From contig JAHLJT010009419.1 of the NCBI GenBank assembly GCA_031308135.1, positions 179,150,739 to 179,214,738 on the forward strand: 64,000 nt of DNA. The letters are read 5' to 3'. The stretch is from Acheta domesticus. Lineage: Eukaryota > Arthropoda > Insecta > Orthoptera > Gryllidae. Numbering within the stretch: the stretch's first letter is position 1; each line of letters opens with the position of its first letter. A program made the translations under genes and the position numbers. This document shows, piece after piece, positions 48,396 to 61,117 of this stretch. The notes under the pieces are model-generated. The model had not been told where the DNA came from and made no database searches. It saw only the letters and a list, made by a program, of their open reading frames with translations.

Positions 48396-51300
48396 CGGAC
48401 GTTGCCCACACGCGTTTCCTAGTTGCTCTCCCGCTGCGTTGTCCATTGTTCTGAAACACAGCTTACTCGCTGGATACGCACCACATCCCTCGTAAACGCT
48501 TTTATGGCCTTTCGTTTATGAGCTCTCCTGGGAGGTCGCGGATGAAACTGTTAGCAACGCTTATAGCACTTTATGAACGCATTCATCTGTCAATTTTCCC
48601 GGGTCAGAAGACGCAATCCTCAGTGACGAGGTAAAACTGTATGTGAATGCTTACGATGTTTAATTATCACGTGTCTTTCGGAATAGTTACAAAACCTGAT
48701 TGACGGGTATGGATTTATTACTGCCCACCTCGAAGCAACGCATCTAATAAATCTTCACAGTGAGCATGACGTGTTATTGTCTTAGAATGAGAGAGGAGTT
48801 TGAAAGGGGTCATAGAGAAATTTCGATTGCGCTCGAATTGGAAGAAAATTCGTTGTTTTCTTTATTGGTTACCATCATGAAACTTTTTACTTAATGTTAT
48901 TTAAAGAAACTATTACGTTTGTATCACATGTGACTGAAGGCACATATGATATGCGCACCAGGCAAAAAATCCCCACCGTCTTAGATTACCCACTATTTCT
49001 TGAATCGTGATAAAAAACACTTCAATAAAAAAAGCTGATAGGCCTATTTCCATTTGTTGTTAATTTCTTTATCTCAATATTGTTTTGTTAAATAATTAAA
49101 CATAATTTAAGTACTGATCATTAAGTGAAAATGTTACTTAATTTTATTTGCAAGAATGCAACTACCTGGTTTATGTTTTACTTTCCATGTCTAATAAGGT
49201 TTATTATTTAATAAAAGCAATGTTTTCGCTTGTCTCTTCCTATTTACTGAGATAAAGGTATCTTCAGAGAGCCTTCTACCTCTGTTGCAAAATGCTTAAA
49301 AGTAACAATGTCGTTTGTATCTTCGAATAAATTGTTTACATTCATAGACAATTCAATTCAATTCAGATTCAATTTTTCTTTTATCTGGGAATGGTTAAAC
49401 CTTTTTACTCTGCCTTTTGAAAAATCCCAATTTTCGTAGATTTTCATGTTTTCTTTTATTTTACATGTGGAATTAAAAATAACTAAATTGGCATTCTGAT
49501 GATATATATGAAAATGAAAAATAAGTAGTATGTGAAAATTAAGGTATGTTCTTGTGAACCAGCCTGTATTTTTTATCACACTGGACGAAATCATTGGTGC
49601 GTGATTTCATTTCTATTGGAATTGGAACTGTAGCTATAAAATATGCTCTCCCAAATCTGTTTTTTGCATTGGGAACCGAATAACTGTACTGACCAGTGGC
49701 TAACGTAACTTTATGCGGTTTTAGTCTTCCTTCCGTTACAGATCCTTACATAAGAACAAACCAGCACACTGTTATATATTTTTGGAATGAGGATATTTGG
49801 TGGTAACTGGCACATGAAACTTTTATTAGTAATTTTTCGCTACCATTCTCAACTAGTTTTCTATTTCATGATGCATGTCAGTAACAAATTGATTTACCCA
49901 TTTACCTTTATATTCTTTTGGCATTATGCTTATTTCTTTTGCTTAATTAGTTATACTCCTTAATTGTACAAAAAATCGTTTATAATCTCTAGATTAATTG
50001 TGCATGTGAAGACCAAAAATTGCCAATCATTACTCAGCAAAAGGTGAAATTTCTGACATTTAAATTGATATGGACACATATTAATGATACTGCTAATAAA
50101 AATAATGCTCACCAGAAACTACGTTAAACTCAAATTACATGAATAAATATGCACTTAATTGGTCTTATTTTTAAATATTAATGATAAAATAATAATTGTA
50201 TAACTTTGAGAACGTTACTCAATCTGTGCTTACATCAATTTCACAGTTGTATCATAATTCTATATTATATTCTTGCCTTTAAAATATACGTGTTGGTCTG
50301 CCGGTGCTCCATCAACAAACCATTAATTTGATAAGCGCCGATAATCTGCTGATTGTTTGGGATAATTTATGTATTTTTGGTTTTGACAAAATCTTTTAAA
50401 TTTTGGTGACGTGAAATGGCAAAGCTCTCGTGTCGGCGTATGTCATGGCAAAGCTCTCTTTTATAGGCAGCGTCGTCTCTATTATTCAATTTAAAAAAAT
50501 ATTTTCTCCCTTATTACAGCCATAAGCATGATGCTTTGACACTCGTTGAGTAATGGAACATTACATATATTGTGGCATAAGCAGGATTTCTGTGAGGGGG
50601 GGTCCGGTTGAACTGGAGGTGAGGAGTCCAAACCCATGACTGTTATCTTGTAAATAATTTTTCAAATAGGCTGAATTTCAAATCTATTTTTATGTGGTCA
50701 TTTGTAGTTATTTATATTTAAGTTGAATGAATTTAAATGAATGACTTTCAACATCATAGAAATTTACTGAAAAATATAGTTGCGAATATGTGAAATCGGC
50801 TTCTGTATTGGGGGAATTCTATTCTTAATCAATAATAAGCGTATGTAGAGGCAATAAAGAAGAAATTTAATACAATTTCTTCACATAGTCGCAGGAAATA
50901 TTATTCTTAATAACATTGTATTATTATTCAATTTAGCCATCTGGCTAAATTCTCTACATATTAAAAATATTTAGTCTACTATGGTGGTTGATACTTCTTT
51001 ATCTTTGGAACTTTATCAATTTCACTAGCTGAACCGTTGGGGTTGCATCGCACAAAAGAAAGAATGTAAAAATTTGCAACTGAGAAGTGCAACAATATTT
51101 GCTTTAGGGAAAATTGAAAACACCAAAAATATTCGTTCATGTCTTTTAGTACGTATTCCCCAAGTCTAATAAAATGAAGATGTTTTACAGATTCTGAAAC
51201 AATACCCTGTTCACTATGAATACAGAGTTAAACACGCTTTTAAAAGTGTAGATAATTGAAATGTTTTGTATTTACCAAGATCTAAACATGGTTGTTGGAC

Positions 51301-51501
51301 AGTAGTAGGAAGATAGTAGGAAATCCTGCTATCCACCTTAATTTTAAACGTAATTAATGTTATATAATTTTAATTTCTGAGAAGCTTTTGTAAGTGGAAA
51401 CATGTCTCACACGGTTCTTGTACATTGCGTTTATGTATATGTACTTACTAATCGTTGCATTTAACAACACTCACCTGAGTCTTAAAACACTTATTCGATA
51501 T

Positions 51502-51507
<6 letters not shown>

Positions 51508-51561
<54 letters not shown>
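51508..51561 (+). repeat. (TC)n microsatellite
   Basis: Uninterrupted (CT)26-27 run. Confidence 0.97.
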
Positions 51562-51564
<3 letters not shown>

Positions 51565-52582
51565 CTTCTCTGTCTGCAACCTTACGCTCAATGCTTGCTC
51601 ACCTAGTCGAGGAACCCTTCAATAGATTGATTGAAGCTCGCAAAACAAATAATTAACAAAAGAACGGTAGGTGAGAGTTCATTCCACTAATTTTAAGACA
51701 TTTGGTTAAGCAGAAAACTTACATTTCTATCTAATCAAAACTCATTGTATTTTAAATATAAAAGTTTTATTTTCGTTTGATTTTATTCGTTAGCACCCTT
51801 CCAGTTAGCATACGGTTCCCACTGTTGTTCCAGTGTCATTCAGTAATATTCCATTTTGTGAAATGATTTGTCGTTTGCAAAGTAATATGATTATACTTAC
51901 CACTACATCCCTCGGAACCTATAAAACATGTTGCTCGGATCACATCTTGGTTGGATAGTTTATTTTAACCTGTTGTTTTTCTTATGAGTGTTGCCTCCAG
52001 GGGACTTCACATTGTGCCGATCCCGTAATCCAGGAGTCTGTGTGTATTTGGAGTGTGGTTAGAGAAACATCCCTTCGGAAATACTGTGTAGGAGAGTGCT
52101 GTACAAACAATTTACTGTATTTGCTGATATTTACTCCAACATATGTACAAACCAGTAAATATATAGAGATTTATTACAAATTTCTCGCTTTAAATAAATC
52201 CCTCTATTATAGACCCTGCGGATATAAATTACTCTCCCGAAACTTCGAATTATACATAATTTAACCCACGTGTATTGTGACTCGGTAGTCTGTAGTATTA
52301 TTAGACTCACTTAGTGGTACATTTTTCAACCGCAGGAAAAAATATGCCCAAGTTAGCACTAAAAAAGTGGTTTTAGTTGCAGATTTCTTGTGCGTCCTTC
52401 AGCTCTCTTTGTCATTCTGCCACAGAGGAATTATATTTTGCCCTCAGCACCATCGTTGAATATCTTGTCGAGAGAAGTAATGGAAGAAACTTTTTTACCG
52501 GTAATCGGGCATTGTCATACCTGGACCAAACTTCATAAAAAAAACGTTCTAAAAGTAGGAACAATGTAGAAAAAGACGTAAC

Positions 52583-52623
<41 letters not shown>
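52583..52623 (-). repeat. (TTA)n microsatellite, possible LINE tail
   Basis: About 13 units. On the minus strand it follows a 105-residue open frame (52621-52938), so it could be the (TAA)n tail of a retroelement, but the frame shows no recognised motif. Confidence 0.7.
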
Positions 52624-52625
<2 letters not shown>

Positions 52626-53466
52626 AGAAATTACACATAGGTCTCCAATTTTGGGATTGTGCTTCGTTGTACCGAGTGAAATAATCCCACAACTCACCGA
52701 ACAAAACACTCAACACAATACATGAGGATGGGAAGTAACTGCAACGTGATTGCTTATAGTTCTTCCATCTGTTTTCCGTAATGGTGTTATGACCTAATAG
52801 TTCCGCATAAATGATCGGCAATGAAGAATTACTTATTGTGATCAGCATCAGTTCGTTCATCGCCGCTGGAATGGCGAACAGAAGCGGAGCACTCCGAATC
52901 GCAGCACCTGCACCGGAGGCGTAATCGGGGTCAAGCACTCATTCATCTCCGAACGGTTAGCTGACTCGGCAAGTAACAGGATTTTATTTCACATCGATGA
53001 CCTGGAAGTGTACGCAAGATTTATCCATCGCAGAGAGAATTTGAAAACGGTAAAAAGAAATTTACTGTTGTGTCAATTTAGTTGTCAATTGATAGCACTG
53101 ATTTCTACTTTATTTTTTCAGGTGATGTGTTGCATGTTTTTCGTGGATTTATTCTAGAATGGCATGTGCTGTCACATGGCCTTTTTTTTACGATATACGA
53201 TATTTTGATACATTAGCAACACACGTTGTCATATATTGTGCTGAATGTTCTTTCTAGTTCTGTACATCTTGTAGGTACTCTGTTGGTACCTTATCAATTG
53301 AATGCTAAAAAATTAGTCAATCTAGCAGTTGAATCAATTATTGAACTTACAAGATCAGTATTTCTCAGGTAGTGTTATTCTGCTGACATGTTTATGACTG
53401 TAATAAAGAGAGGTGATCGCACACTTGCACTCGTGCTTGTCGTTAATGATGATAACGACGACGATG

Positions 53467-53508
<42 letters not shown>
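53467..53508 (+). repeat. (TAA)n microsatellite
   Basis: (AAT)n preceded by a short (GAT/GAC)n stretch. No element could be tied to it. Confidence 0.9.
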
Positions 53509-53509
<1 letters not shown>

Positions 53510-54839
53510 CTTTGACAATGACGCCAAACATAACCCCTGCTCTTCCCTCTGTCAACACGAATATCTCAGTTATTCTTTACGAAGAATATCGGGGTCAAAA
53601 TTTACATTTTTTCCTTGGAGTGCGAAACAAAAGACCATCTTGTCTCCAAAAAACCGAAGCGGAACTACGGAAAAGAAAAAATAAAGATTTGTTGGGTACG
53701 ATTACGATACAGTAATAATGAGAACAAAAATTGTAGTCACGCTTATAAAAAATTATTTTACTCTGTCTTACACGCATTGGATACGAACCTATAATTCAAG
53801 TATTACATATTTAAAATTTTAAATAATAAACAATAGGTTTATCGATGATTAAAGTGTTGTTTTGGAAGATGGATATACATTTTTAACTAAAATACTCTAC
53901 AGAATACAATATAATCAATTTGTTAAAACAATTCAAAATTTAACAGAATACGTATTCTGTTATGTTTTGCATTCTTCACTTCCATAATTAGTAGTATTGG
54001 TAACTCATATTAATATTCCATCTCTTCATCCGGAGAAGTCCCCAAGGTTGCCTCATAAATTTTTCTGTAGTACCGTAAGAGTATAATAGCACTCTGCGAA
54101 AAATATGGCCACAGCCACAGGCAGAATGTCATTTTATAAAAAGGCACATCCACATAGATATTTTATTCTTCATACCAATAATTAAAACTTACCTATCTTT
54201 CATATAAAATGTTTTCTGCATGCGATTTTCGCGCCTTATTTTATCGCGGAGTGCTTGAAGTAACCAAAACTGACGATAATTACGTGAAGTGGGATTTTTA
54301 TATTTAAAATAACCGGCCATCAGAAAATTTAAACAAACATTATGTGAAAAGACGAATTCAAATTTTTCCCACGACGCAGTGCCGATGTAAGATATGTAGG
54401 TGTGTTAACTAGCCGCCTTTGGGGCAAATTTTCTGAAGCCCGTTTGAGGATAGTTCCTCGCTTGTCCGTACGGTGCGCACGATCGGTTTGGGTCGCGGTG
54501 TAAGATATACATTTTAAGATAACATCTTAAACTGTGTCTATTACACCGTTTTACAAAACATTTCCTACCCATTTTCGTAACTGTTCGCTCTAGACTTTAC
54601 TAATTCCACCGCGAAACGACAAATCACGGACTTGAAATTAGAAATCAGCTGGCCACAGAGCTGTCGAATGGATCACGACCAATCACGACCTTGCCCGAAC
54701 GAGACCCAAAGATCGCAACCCTTATATACGAGAGCTGAAGCTTATGTAGCCTCACATAAGTTTCAGTTTTATACTGGGAGTGAATATATCTTCCACCGTA
54801 GTGCAGGGAATGTTCGGCAGGCCGTGAACTTGACTCCCC

Positions 54840-55080
54840 GCGTCGAGTGCCCGGTGACTCGCAAACCTCCAGCGACGGCGCGGGAGGTGCCGTCGCTCCG
54901 GGTGGGGGTGGGGTGGGGAGGGGAGGGGAGCAGGGGCAGGGGCCGGCGGCCGCGGGGGCTGAATCGGCAGCCGTTGATGTGTGCGCGCAAGTGGGTCAAG
55001 AGGCGTGTGTGCTCGCTGCCTCCACGACGCGCTGCACCTCACTGCACTCTCCTTCCAACTGGGCCGAAACACGTGCAGAG
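54840..55080 (+). other. CpG-rich block with G-quadruplex run
   Basis: A run of G4-5 blocks (GGTGGGGGTGGGGTGGGGAG onwards, 54901-54942) on the + strand fits the canonical quadruplex pattern. The block lies 0.7 kb before coding exon 2 on the sense strand of the elongase transcript. No exon recognised. Confidence 0.55.
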
Positions 55081-55751
55081 GCGAGCTTCGTTTCATTCCA
55101 GAAGCACATATTGATTAAGAAATAACAGGTCTAGAAAAACCTCCAACAACCAGTAACTAAAACGTTCATTAAAAAAATAGGGCATCTAAAAGACGTTTTG
55201 AAAGTTAAACGTTTCTTTCAAATAAAATTGTTTAGTTCCAATAATAAAAATATTGTTTTATCGTGTATAAGGTTTACGCTGAAAGAAACTTATAATTTTC
55301 ATTCCGTTTACTTAATATTGTGTTTCTTGTAGAAGGAATTTCCATTTTCTTGAGGATGTCATGTACGCCTTGCATTAATCCTTAACTAACAATAGTTTAC
55401 CAAAGCTGGTGTACATCCTCACTACATTCATCTACCAACATCCCCACTATACTGTTCATATTCCACCTAGATTCGAGGCTTTGGCGTGGTTTTGTATCTT
55501 ATTATTTTAAATAAAAATAGACATTCATAACACTTTTGATGAATGGACGTAGAATTTTCGTGTATTTGATGGAGGTAAGATTATGTTGCATTTAAAACTT
55601 TTATTCTCAATGCCGTCATATACAATTTCTCCTTAACAATGAGGCTTTTTAGCATAATTGTTAACATTGTTCTCGTATTGCTATCAACTGGTTCATAGGA
55701 TTCTACCTATTGCTGGAAGAGAGCTACATAGTCCTTTGCTTATGTTCACAG

Positions 55752-55942
55752 ACCCTCGCACCAATGACTGGCCGCTCATCGCATCGCCGGTTCCCGGCCT
55801 CACCATAATCATCACTTACCATTACTTCGTGCGCTCCTGGGGTCCGCGTTTCATGAAGGATAGGAAGCCATTTGACCTCAGCACCATCCTACTCTTCTAC
55901 AACTTTATACAAGTGTGTGTCAGTACTTGGCTCTTCTATGAG
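55752..55942 (+). CDS. ELOVL: ELOVL-type elongase, coding exon 2
   Basis: Opens with AC, completing the Asp codon from exon 1, then PRTNDWPLIASPVPGLTIII. The signature D-P-R-T-x-D-W-P-L and, further on, the G-P-x-x-M-x-x-R-K-P-F-x-L block are diagnostic of the ELO family. Two hydrophobic stretches (about residues 33-50 and 69-84 of the joined protein) fit the first two membrane helices. The acceptor is TTGCTTATGTTCACAG; the donor GAG|GTACGT at 55943-55944 ends the exon in phase 0 after WLFYE. The family continues with the luminal loop and the HxxHH catalytic motif, found nowhere in the remaining 8 kb. The protein seen here (84 residues) is about a quarter of the usual 260-330. No internal stops or frameshifts, so the gene looks intact as far as visible. 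Confidence 0.95.
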
Positions 55943-57059
55943 GTACGTATATACTCTATGGAATTCTTTACACACAAGTTTCCAAGGACACGCAGTTTTA
56001 TCACTCAAAACTGTAACTCGATTCCTCAAGATACACTAAAATTAAAATTGGATGAAAGCCGCTCGCGTCGTATTTCTTGAGAATATTTTAGTGTTTATAC
56101 ATTACAAACACACTATATAAAAATAGGAATATGAACTTTCTAGAATAATCAGTTACTTGATACTTATTTGCAATTTGATTATTTTTAATAGCTCTTATGT
56201 AATAAAAGTTAATAATGTCCTTTTTGAGCTTCGTTTTGTGTGCCGCTCGAAGTGAAATTACGCAATGGACTCACGCATACGAGCAAATAAAACATTTCTT
56301 GAAAGTAATGATACGTTTCTTGACGGACCCTTTGGAGTGTGGAACTGTCCCACGAAGCTGCATTTCCTCGCAGTTTCGTAAGAAAACTTTCCTTTTCTAG
56401 AGAATTCTAAAGAAAGTGCATAAGCCAGTTTCTGGAGAAGAACAGAGCGTGTATAATTATTATTAGGAGTAGTAAACTGTTCATAATAAATAAAATATAC
56501 CAACAAAAGATACAACATTTCATACTTCTGTAAGAGAGACAATGTGAAGGATCATGTCAATCTTAGATTCAAACTAGTGGTGCTACAGAGTTTCACAGGC
56601 TTTCCCGTATCAGTTTTCTATTTCCTTTCGTCTCAGCTAGCAATTCGGACTTGCTACATATTCTTGCCAGCTGCCAACTATCGCCGTCCAAAGTATATTT
56701 TTTTGACATTTTAATAATTTTTCGGTTTCTTAATAATAGAACGGAAATATTTTAAGAATATTAAAGAACAGTAAAACCTTGTCCTAAATAGCAATTTTCT
56801 TTGAAAAATTTGGAGCAGTTTTGAAGAAAATGACGTTTAGCGCTACTACAAATGCGAAAATTTAAGCTCTTTTTTACAGAAATTTTTTGTGATTTCGAAA
56901 AACTTCATTAGAAGTAATTAGAAGTCATTGCGTTTGAGCCTTTCTGAAATGCGGAATTCTGTGCTACTTTTTACGCTAGAGTTTTCGAGAAACTTTATAT
57001 GACATAACTAGCTGGTACCCGGCACTGGTTGCTGCCGCAGAAGAAATAATTGAGGAAAT

Positions 57060-57842
57060 ATTCGTCTGCCACTCTCTATTTCTTTCCCCATTCTATATTT
57101 CCTTCTCTTTCCCCATCTCTCTTTTCTCCTCTCTCTCCCTCTCTCTCTCTCCCTACCCCTTTTTCCCTCCCTCTTGTCTTTCCCCTCTCTTATTTTCCCC
57201 ACTCTCTGCCTCTCTTTTTCCATCTTTCTCTCTTTTCCTCCTCTATCTCTTTTCTCATCCAGCGTCTCTTTTCTTCCCCCTGTGTCTCTTCTTCCCCTCT
57301 GTGTCTCTTCTTCCCCTCTGTGTCTCTTCTTCCCTTCTGTGTCTCTTCTTCCCCTCTGTGTATCTTCTTCACCTCTGTGTCTCTTTACCCTCACTCTCTG
57401 ACTCTCTTTTCCCGTCTCATTTTCTATTCCCGCTCTCTGTTTTCCCTCTCTCTTTCTATTCCCGCTCTCTTTTTTTCTTTTTTCTATCTCTATTTTCCCC
57501 TGCGTTTCCTTCCTCTCTATTTTCCCCTCCGTTTCCCTCCTCTCTATTTTCCCCTGTCTCTGTTTCCCCTCTCTATTTCCCCTCTATTTTCCTCTTTCTT
57601 TTTTCCTCCTCTCAATTTTTCCCACTCCATTTTCCCTCTCTCTATTTCCCCCTCTATTTCCCTGTTTTACTTCTATTTACCTATGTTTCCATCTCTCTAT
57701 TTTCCCTATCTTTATTTTCCCTCTTTCTCCATTCCCCCTCTCTATTTTCTCTCTAATATCCCTCTCTCTTTCCCTTTCTCATTTGCCTCTCTCTCTTTGT
57801 CCCTCTGTCTCTTTTTCCCTTTCTCTTTTTTCCTCACTTATT
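57060..57842 (+). repeat. Long polypyrimidine tract
   Basis: About 780 bp of almost pure C/T, mostly TCTCTATTTTCCCCTC-like units. A regular 19-bp sub-array (CCCTCTGTGTCTCTTCTTC, about six units) lies at 57277-57390. Ser/Phe/Pro and Arg/Glu/Lys frames are artefacts. Long homopurine-homopyrimidine DNA of this kind can adopt triplex structures. Confidence 0.93.
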
Positions 57843-57977
57843 AACTGCCGCCTGCTACTCCTGTTCCCCTCGACCTCGCCCCAAGGCACACGGCAACGCC
57901 CAGCTACAATGAAGCTCTCGTGGATTGGGAATTACATTTAACAGAAGCGCCTTAATGAAATCTGTCTCTAAAAAAAT

Positions 57978-58080
57978 ATCGAAATCAATATTAGATGTAG
58001 GCTCCCCATCGTAACTGTTTATTGTGGCATAAAGCTTTTTCGGCCGCATTGCGGCCATCTTCAGTGCTACAAAAATAATA

Positions 58081-58125
<45 letters not shown>

Positions 58126-58841
58126 TATCTAAATTACAAAATTTTTTTTTTAATTTTAAAGAATTAAAAACCTTTTACAGAATATTGTCAAGAATCGGAT
58201 TTTAAAGAAAATGTAAAATGTGAAATGGACATATAATTTTTTTTAAAAAATGACAAATGAAAATTAAATTAAATAAATGGAATCTATTACAAATAATATT
58301 ATGAAGCAAACTGGAGTGAAAGAAAACTGGAAAAGTATAATATAAAATGTGTAAATGGAAACATAATTTTGAATAACAAATGTACATTTTGAAGAGAGGT
58401 GAAAATAGAAAATGAATAAATATGTAACTAAATAAATAAATGAATTAATAAATTTAGGTGAGCAAACTGACGTACCTATTAGAGCCGCCTCTATATTTTA
58501 TATTATACTTTTTCAGATTTCTTTCACTCCAGTTTTCTTCATAATATTATTTGTAATAGATTCCATTTATTTAATTTAATTTTCATTTGACATTTTTAAA
58601 AAAAATTATATGTCCATTTCACATTTTACATTTTCTTTAAAATCCGATTCTTGACAATATTCTGTAAAAAGTTTTTAATTCTTTAAAATTTAAAAAAAAA
58701 TTGTAATTTAGATATATTATTATTATTATTATTACTATTATTATTTTTGTAGCACTGAAGATGGCCGCAATGCGGCCAAAAAAGCTTTATGCCACAATAA
58801 ACAGTTACGATGGGGAGCCTACATCTAATATTGATTTCGAT
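57978..58841. mobile_element. Penelope-type palindrome with hammerhead-like motifs
   Basis: Left arm 57978-58348 and right arm 58495-58841 are near-identical inverted copies around a spacer of about 145 bp. They differ mainly in the length of an internal (TAA)n. Each arm, read outward, has CTGAAGA-T-GGCCGC-AAT-GCGGCC: the hammerhead CUGANGA box, then a perfect 6-bp stem. This is followed by GAAA in the left arm and AAAA in the right. One unpaired T between box and stem is atypical. Inverted terminal copies and such motifs are known in Penelope-like elements; the family call is inference. No ORF inside. Confidence 0.65.
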
Positions 58842-60379
58842 GATAGCATCGTAAATGCCACACCATTTCCTACTACTTAAAAAATATGTTTTGAAATAAG
58901 GTCAAGTAGAATTTTTCGAAAGTTTGAGTACTCTTCGCGTAATTTTGCGTGAAAATACGAACGAGAAAGTACGTGCTGTTTTAGCATCACTAGTTTCTGC
59001 ACTCACAGAATACATCTCTCTCTCTTTCTCTCTCTCGTATGATTCCGCACAAACTCACTTAATCTGAAATTAGAATTATTCGATATTTTAGCCCTGCGGC
59101 AATGTGATACATAATTTACTACAAACAATAAGTTTTCTTTCGATAAGCGCTGTAATTTTTTAGAATTTAAAATTCAATAAAAATGGCTTCTCTCTGCTTC
59201 TCGTCACATACTTCTTGACAACTAATTGCAATTACCATCCTCTTTACGAAAAAGATTTAAAGCAAATTGCATGATAACAAATACCAATGGTTTGTGTACA
59301 TATTGTAATTGCAATATAATGTGGTTGTGCGATAAGTTCAGATTCATGAATATTCAATCGCATCTGAAAAGGAAATTGGTCTTCTCCAACTTCTCACTGG
59401 TTCTCACAGTCTTGTGTAGCGACTCCCCGGGGAATGGCTTTTTCTCACCTTCCTTCTCTCTTTTCTTTGAGCAAAACTCTATCTAACCGCAAGACGCTTC
59501 GGAATGATTTCTCCCTGCAATGATCGACTTTCCTGCGTATGATTTGCGCTGCTCTGTTTGGTCGACATTTATTATGCACGGCCACGATTTTTAAACGGCA
59601 GTACATGAATCCCTGAAAAAACGACAACAAAATGTTACAAGCGAATATTGTGTCAGAATATGGCAGGGTAAACGTCAAGACGGAAATAGTTTTCCGATCA
59701 TTGCACAAAGAATGGTGTTAACCAAATCTCCATTCAAATAAATGTCTCGAGTGTTTTATAAATGTTTGAAGTGTTATCGTGACACTTGGGCGATATGTTA
59801 GGACGTGTCGTAATATCTAAGGTAAAAATAATTCTATAACAATATGGCAGAACTTGTTTAACCACACAGTACTTTCCAAAATAATGATTAAAAATATGTG
59901 GTTATTTCAGGATAACTTACATAAGTTACTCATTTTTAGAAGCACAGAATCTTAATGTGTAGTTCAGAGGTATCTTTAAGTTGCTTATTTTACCAATATA
60001 AAACGATCTTGTCAACAAATACCATCAAGAAAATGTTAAGGAGAACTATTGTGATGGAACGTTTTAAGTATTTTATTATCTAAAGTATTTTATGCTAGAA
60101 TCTAAAATATCTGTGGCTAAAATTTCATTTTAAAAATAACATTATATTCATTGTACATCAGTAAATATCGGGATGACAACCCAATATGTTACACAAATAT
60201 GGACTTATATAATCATATATGGAACTCTTTTGTTGTTCGATGTCTTGCCATCGTTTCGAGTAATGTTCCTGTCATTAATATTCACATTCTCAGGGCGTAT
60301 CAGATAGTTACCTGCTGAAGGACTTGAGAGCTAATTTATTTAGAAGGGAATTGTGAGTTTTTCATTCAAAATGAAACTG

Positions 60380-60490
60380 TTTCATTGGCTTTTGAATATT
60401 GTGGGTATCTAACGAAATCGCTGACACCTTTCACACGGCGGGAGTTCGTGTAGTTTTCTTCCAATTTCTGCGTGCATTGGAAATTGTAAT
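60380..60490 (-). repeat. Unclassified dispersed repeat, copy 2
   Basis: Partner of the repeat at 9627-9830: GTGGGTATCTAACGAAAT and TTCTGCGTGCATTGGAAATT are shared, and the minus strand again reads ...FVRYP. It lies next to the piggyBac-like ends at 60.6 kb and may be part of that element family. Confidence 0.5.
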
Positions 60491-60750
60491 TATAATAGAA
60501 GTGTAAATACATTAAACCTGGACTGTAAACGTCCTTTTCTTGGAACGTATAAACTGAAACGTGGGACATTATGCACCCCAAATACGAAAACCCGTATTTT
60601 TAAACTGTGCGGTTAATATCGACAAATCTTATCATTGAATTACATCTACGTAATGATAGTTTAGTTTATAAAAAAGTCATAAAAGCAGTTGCTAGATTTT
60701 AACGTATATTTATTAATTATGGAGCACAGGTACAGTTACCATAAACAATT

Positions 60751-61117
60751 TTAATGAAGATTTTTACAATCATGGAATATTGTGAGCTTATGGACTGAAC
60801 AAACCAATTTGCCACAACGAATGTAATACTTTTTTTGTCCTTTTGTCTTGGGCACATGCTACATCGCCCATATGAGCGATTTCTATCTGCCGGTGCAGGT
60901 ATGGGGATATGAAACGTGGTGTATGCAATGTCCCAATACCACTAATACAATTACATAAACGCACTATTCACCAGTGTAATCGCGCCTCAACGATGGTAGC
61001 CATGTTAAAAGAAAAGTGCTCGAACCGGATGACCAATAGATATTGCCAACCTACGAAAATATAAAAATGAAAAACGCGTGGGGCATTTCACCCCCCATGT
61101 TCCCAGTGCAGGGTTAA
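60751..61117 (-). pseudogene. piggyBac-like transposase 3' end and terminus
   Basis: The minus strand reads NRSYGRCSMCPRQKDKKS, then after a one-base deletion IRCGKLVCSVHKLTIFHDC and a stop (60751-60753). This C-x2-C...C-G-K-x-V-C-x2-H...H-x-C arrangement is the cysteine-rich C-terminal domain of piggyBac transposases. The DDD catalytic core is deleted: only about 180 bp separate this fragment from a terminus CCCTGCACTGGG (inverted, ending 61113) followed by TTAA (61114-61117), the piggyBac target. The other end was not identified with confidence. Confidence 0.78.

Larger units (their letters stand above)
29283..55751 (+). other. Intron 1 of the elongase gene
   Basis: A 26,469-bp intron from GTACGT to TTCACAG. 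It holds most of the GC-rich tandem arrays and many element insertions listed separately. Stretches inside it with nothing recognised are 29290-31560, 32060-32100, 32580-33830, 36690-37340, 39300-40940, 43540-45200, 45480-46430, 47235-48000, 48400-51500, 51565-52580, 52625-53465 and 53510-54830. No second gene is seen within it on either strand. Confidence 0.8.

Noticed and set aside
52621..52938. Possible retroelement ORF before a (TTA)n tail
   Set aside because: Layout is suggestive but no reverse-transcriptase or nuclease motif can be seen in any frame.
56215..56400. Next elongase exon
   Set aside because: The peptide lacks the expected family motifs after WLFYE and has no consensus acceptor in frame.
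57050..57844. Ser/Phe/Pro-rich open frame of 264 residues
   Set aside because: Polypyrimidine tract; rarely generates stops on either strand and matches no family.
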